DNA from: Cytophagaceae bacterium
Lineage (GTDB): Bacteria; Bacteroidota; Bacteroidia; Cytophagales; Spirosomataceae
Length of the DNA stretch: 6,435 bases
Assembly (NCBI GenBank): GCA_947461155.1
Contig: CANHKE010000079.1
Coordinates: 1-6,435, forward strand
Direction: 5' to 3'
Every line of letters begins with the position of its first letter. Within the stretch, counting starts at the first letter, position 1. The notes under the pieces were generated by a model that worked only from the letters and a program-made list of their open reading frames with translations, did not search any database and was not told the origin of the DNA. Positions 5,158 through 6,435 of the stretch are shown one piece after another. The position numbers and the translations under genes were made by a program.

Positions 5158-5941
5158 ATTTTTGACGCATTAGCTCAACCATATTCCGGTAAATTTCGCG
5201 CATTTCAGGTTTCTCCAGAAGGGATTGATGATCTAGGCTGATGCGCGTGTCCTGTAATTTGGCAGACTCTTGATTAGATTCCAACACTTGATTTGCGAAG
5301 AATGCTTGCACATAATTCTGCATAAGCCCTTGGATTAATTGTTTATCCAGCTCAATGGATTCCAAAAGCGATTGCGCCTGTAGCCATAATTGCTGAGTAA
5401 ATACCCCTGCCATCAGCATGGCCAAATGAATGCGTTTCCGCTCTTCGCCATTAACCAAGTAAATCGAATCTGAAATGTCTTTAGCCAAATGCACCAAAAG
5501 CGCTTCGGTTTCCTCCACAAGGACCTCAATACATATGGGCGTATGACTTAAATTTATTTTACGTTCCGCCTGCAGGTGTTGTACCGGGAAAAATACCCCC
5601 ACTTGATTCGTACTCTCGCGAAGCGGATCAAATTGAATCATGGATTCGGGCAACGAATTTGTCCCAGCCACCAAAATCAAAGTCGCATATTTGGGCAAAA
5701 GTAACTCGGGCAAAACAAGCCCATAGGCTGATTCGGGAATGCAAAGAAAGAAAACGGTAGAAGTCGATTCTGAAAAATCTAAATGTTCTTGTACCTGTGC
5801 ATTGTACAGATACGATACGACGTCTTTGGCTTTTGAGGGGTTCCGACTGAACACTTCTTGCACACTATGCCCGGCATTTTCTAAGGCTTGCGATAGATGC
5901 CAAGCCACGTGACCAGCACCAATAAACGAGATTTTTAACAT
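5150..5941 (-). CDS. Rossmann-fold, DUF2520-domain protein
   Basis: The 263-residue protein starts with a nucleotide-binding Rossmann fold: MLKISFIGAGHVAWHLSQAL has the GxGxxA pattern at 8-13, as in ProC-like and F420-dependent NADP-oxidoreductase-like proteins. A linking segment GVFFPVQHL (115-123) leads into a helical C-terminal DUF2520 domain (about 130-260), with IYLVNGEERKRIHLAMLMAGVFTQQL (about 160-185) characteristic of that family. The reaction is not established; an NAD(P)-dependent dehydrogenase or reductase is a reasonable guess from the fold. Its ATG (5941-5939) shares a base with the stop of the upstream HNH gene (TAATG), a classical translational-coupling junction, so the two are almost certainly one operon. 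Its TGA stop (5152-5150) lies inside the convergent lipoprotein gene. No terminator is visible at that overlap. Confidence 0.88.
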   Translation of the reverse strand: MLKISFIGAGHVAWHLSQALENAGHSVQEVFSRNPSKAKDVVSYLYNAQVQEHLDFSESTSTVFFLCIPESAYGLVLPELLLPKYATLILVAGTNSLPESMIQFDPLRESTNQVGVFFPVQHLQAERKINLSHTPICIEVLVEETEALLVHLAKDISDSIYLVNGEERKRIHLAMLMAGVFTQQLWLQAQSLLESIELDKQLIQGLMQNYVQAFFANQVLESNQESAKLQDTRISLDHQSLLEKPEMREIYRNMVELMRQKSI

Positions 5942-6435
5942 TAATAAATGGGTTCAGTCTTAGATCCTACAAAGGGGAGCCATTGTTGATTCAAAATTCC
6001 GGAAAAATTTCGCAAAAACATAACAAAAGATGGCTTGAATGGCTGGCGCAATAAACGCATTCCAGCTTCTTCCGGAGTCATGTGTCCTTTTTTGGAGTTA
6101 CAATATTTGCATGCAGTAATCAAATTGTCCCACGAGGTGCGTCCCTGGCGTGATTTGGGAATCACATGATCCAATGTTAAGTGATCTCCAGAACCGCAAT
6201 ATTGACACTGATTTCCATCCCGTTTAAAGATGTTTTGTCGGCTTAACACCACCCCCTTGTACGGAAAATACACATAGCGATTCAGCCGAATAACGGAGGG
6301 ATATGGAAAGGTTTGGTGAATGGAATGGAGCTTTTCCGAAGTGGATTCGGCAATTAATTCCGCTTTGTTGAGGTACACTAACAAAAAAGCCTTGGGCATC
6401 GAGCAAATGGTCAAGGCACTATAATCTTGATTAAG
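5941..6435 (-). CDS. HNH endonuclease-domain protein, 5' end outside the window
   Basis: The frame is open to the right edge and 164 residues are visible. The visible N-terminus, LNQDYSALTICSMPKAFLLV, matches my memory of this family's beginning (a short start ending VLNxDYSALTIC), so only about seven residues should be missing. A TTG at 6414 would be a false internal start. Numbered from the window edge, the zinc-binding cysteine pairs are Cys77/Cys80 (CQYC) and Cys109/Cys112 (CKYC). The core between and after them contains LDHVIPKSR (Asp89, His90), WDNL (Asn104) and CNSKKG, giving a complete HNH/beta-beta-alpha-metal fold. Flanking segments SVIRLNRYVYFPYKGVVLSRQNIFKRDG and KPSFVMFLRNFSG are also conserved as I recall. 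Family members probably cut nucleic acid, but the target is unknown. They are chromosomal and widespread, not obviously restriction, homing or toxin genes. The stop TAA overlaps the next gene's ATG. Confidence 0.88.
   Translation of the reverse strand, partial: LNQDYSALTICSMPKAFLLVYLNKAELIAESTSEKLHSIHQTFPYPSVIRLNRYVYFPYKGVVLSRQNIFKRDGNQCQYCGSGDHLTLDHVIPKSRQGRTSWDNLITACKYCNSKKGHMTPEEAGMRLLRQPFKPSFVMFLRNFSGILNQQWLPFVGSKTEPIY

Noticed and set aside
6412..6414. TTG as the start of the HNH protein
   Set aside because: The frame continues upstream to the window edge with conserved LNQDYSA, so the TTG is an internal Leu codon and the true start lies outside.
5941..6435. Homing endonuclease, restriction enzyme or anti-phage defence reading of the HNH gene
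   Set aside because: There is no intron, methylase, phage or toxin-antitoxin context, and base composition resembles the neighbours. It fits a conserved chromosomal HNH family.

Overview
The window looks like an ordinary chromosomal stretch of a Bacteroidota bacterium, probably of the Cytophagales or a nearby order. Four observations support this. Intergenic gaps carry the phylum's -7 promoter element TAnnTTTG. Start codons lack Shine-Dalgarno sequences. Release factor 1 has the [13 protein letters not shown] version of its active loop. The sensor kinase, DUF2520 protein and small HNH protein resemble families I know mainly from this phylum. The genus cannot be fixed by eye. No phage, transposon, CRISPR, rRNA or tRNA was seen.

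Layout from left to right. (1) Positions 1-435, minus strand: the first 145 codons of trpE (anthranilate synthase component I), continuing past the left edge. (2) About 436-621, minus strand: the trp control region. It holds a TTTTG/TACATTTG promoter, a 13-residue leader peptide with two consecutive Trp codons, competing RNA hairpins, and a 12-bp terminator hairpin ending in seven U just before trpE. This is the most interesting element of the window. (3) 624-2401, minus strand: purB (adenylosuccinate lyase) followed by a small VOC/glyoxalase-fold protein, probably one transcript. (4) 2459-3487, plus strand: a membrane sensor histidine kinase with no response regulator beside it. (5) 3560-4630, minus strand: prfA (release factor 1), converging on the kinase across a perfect inverted repeat. 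(6) 4705-5157, plus strand: a small putative lipoprotein of unknown function, divergent from prfA. (7) 5150-6435, minus strand: an HNH-nuclease-domain gene (5' end outside the window) translationally coupled through TAATG to a Rossmann/DUF2520 protein, whose 3' end overlaps the lipoprotein gene by 8 bp.

The genes are mostly unrelated housekeeping functions: tryptophan and purine synthesis, translation termination and signalling. The clearest case of linked function is the trp region. Trp-tRNA supply probably sets how much transcription enters trpE by attenuation, while a conserved LES motif in TrpE points to feedback inhibition of the enzyme by tryptophan as well. The purB-VOC unit ends only a few bases before the trp promoter and no terminator is visible between them, so read-through from purine synthesis into the trp leader is possible.
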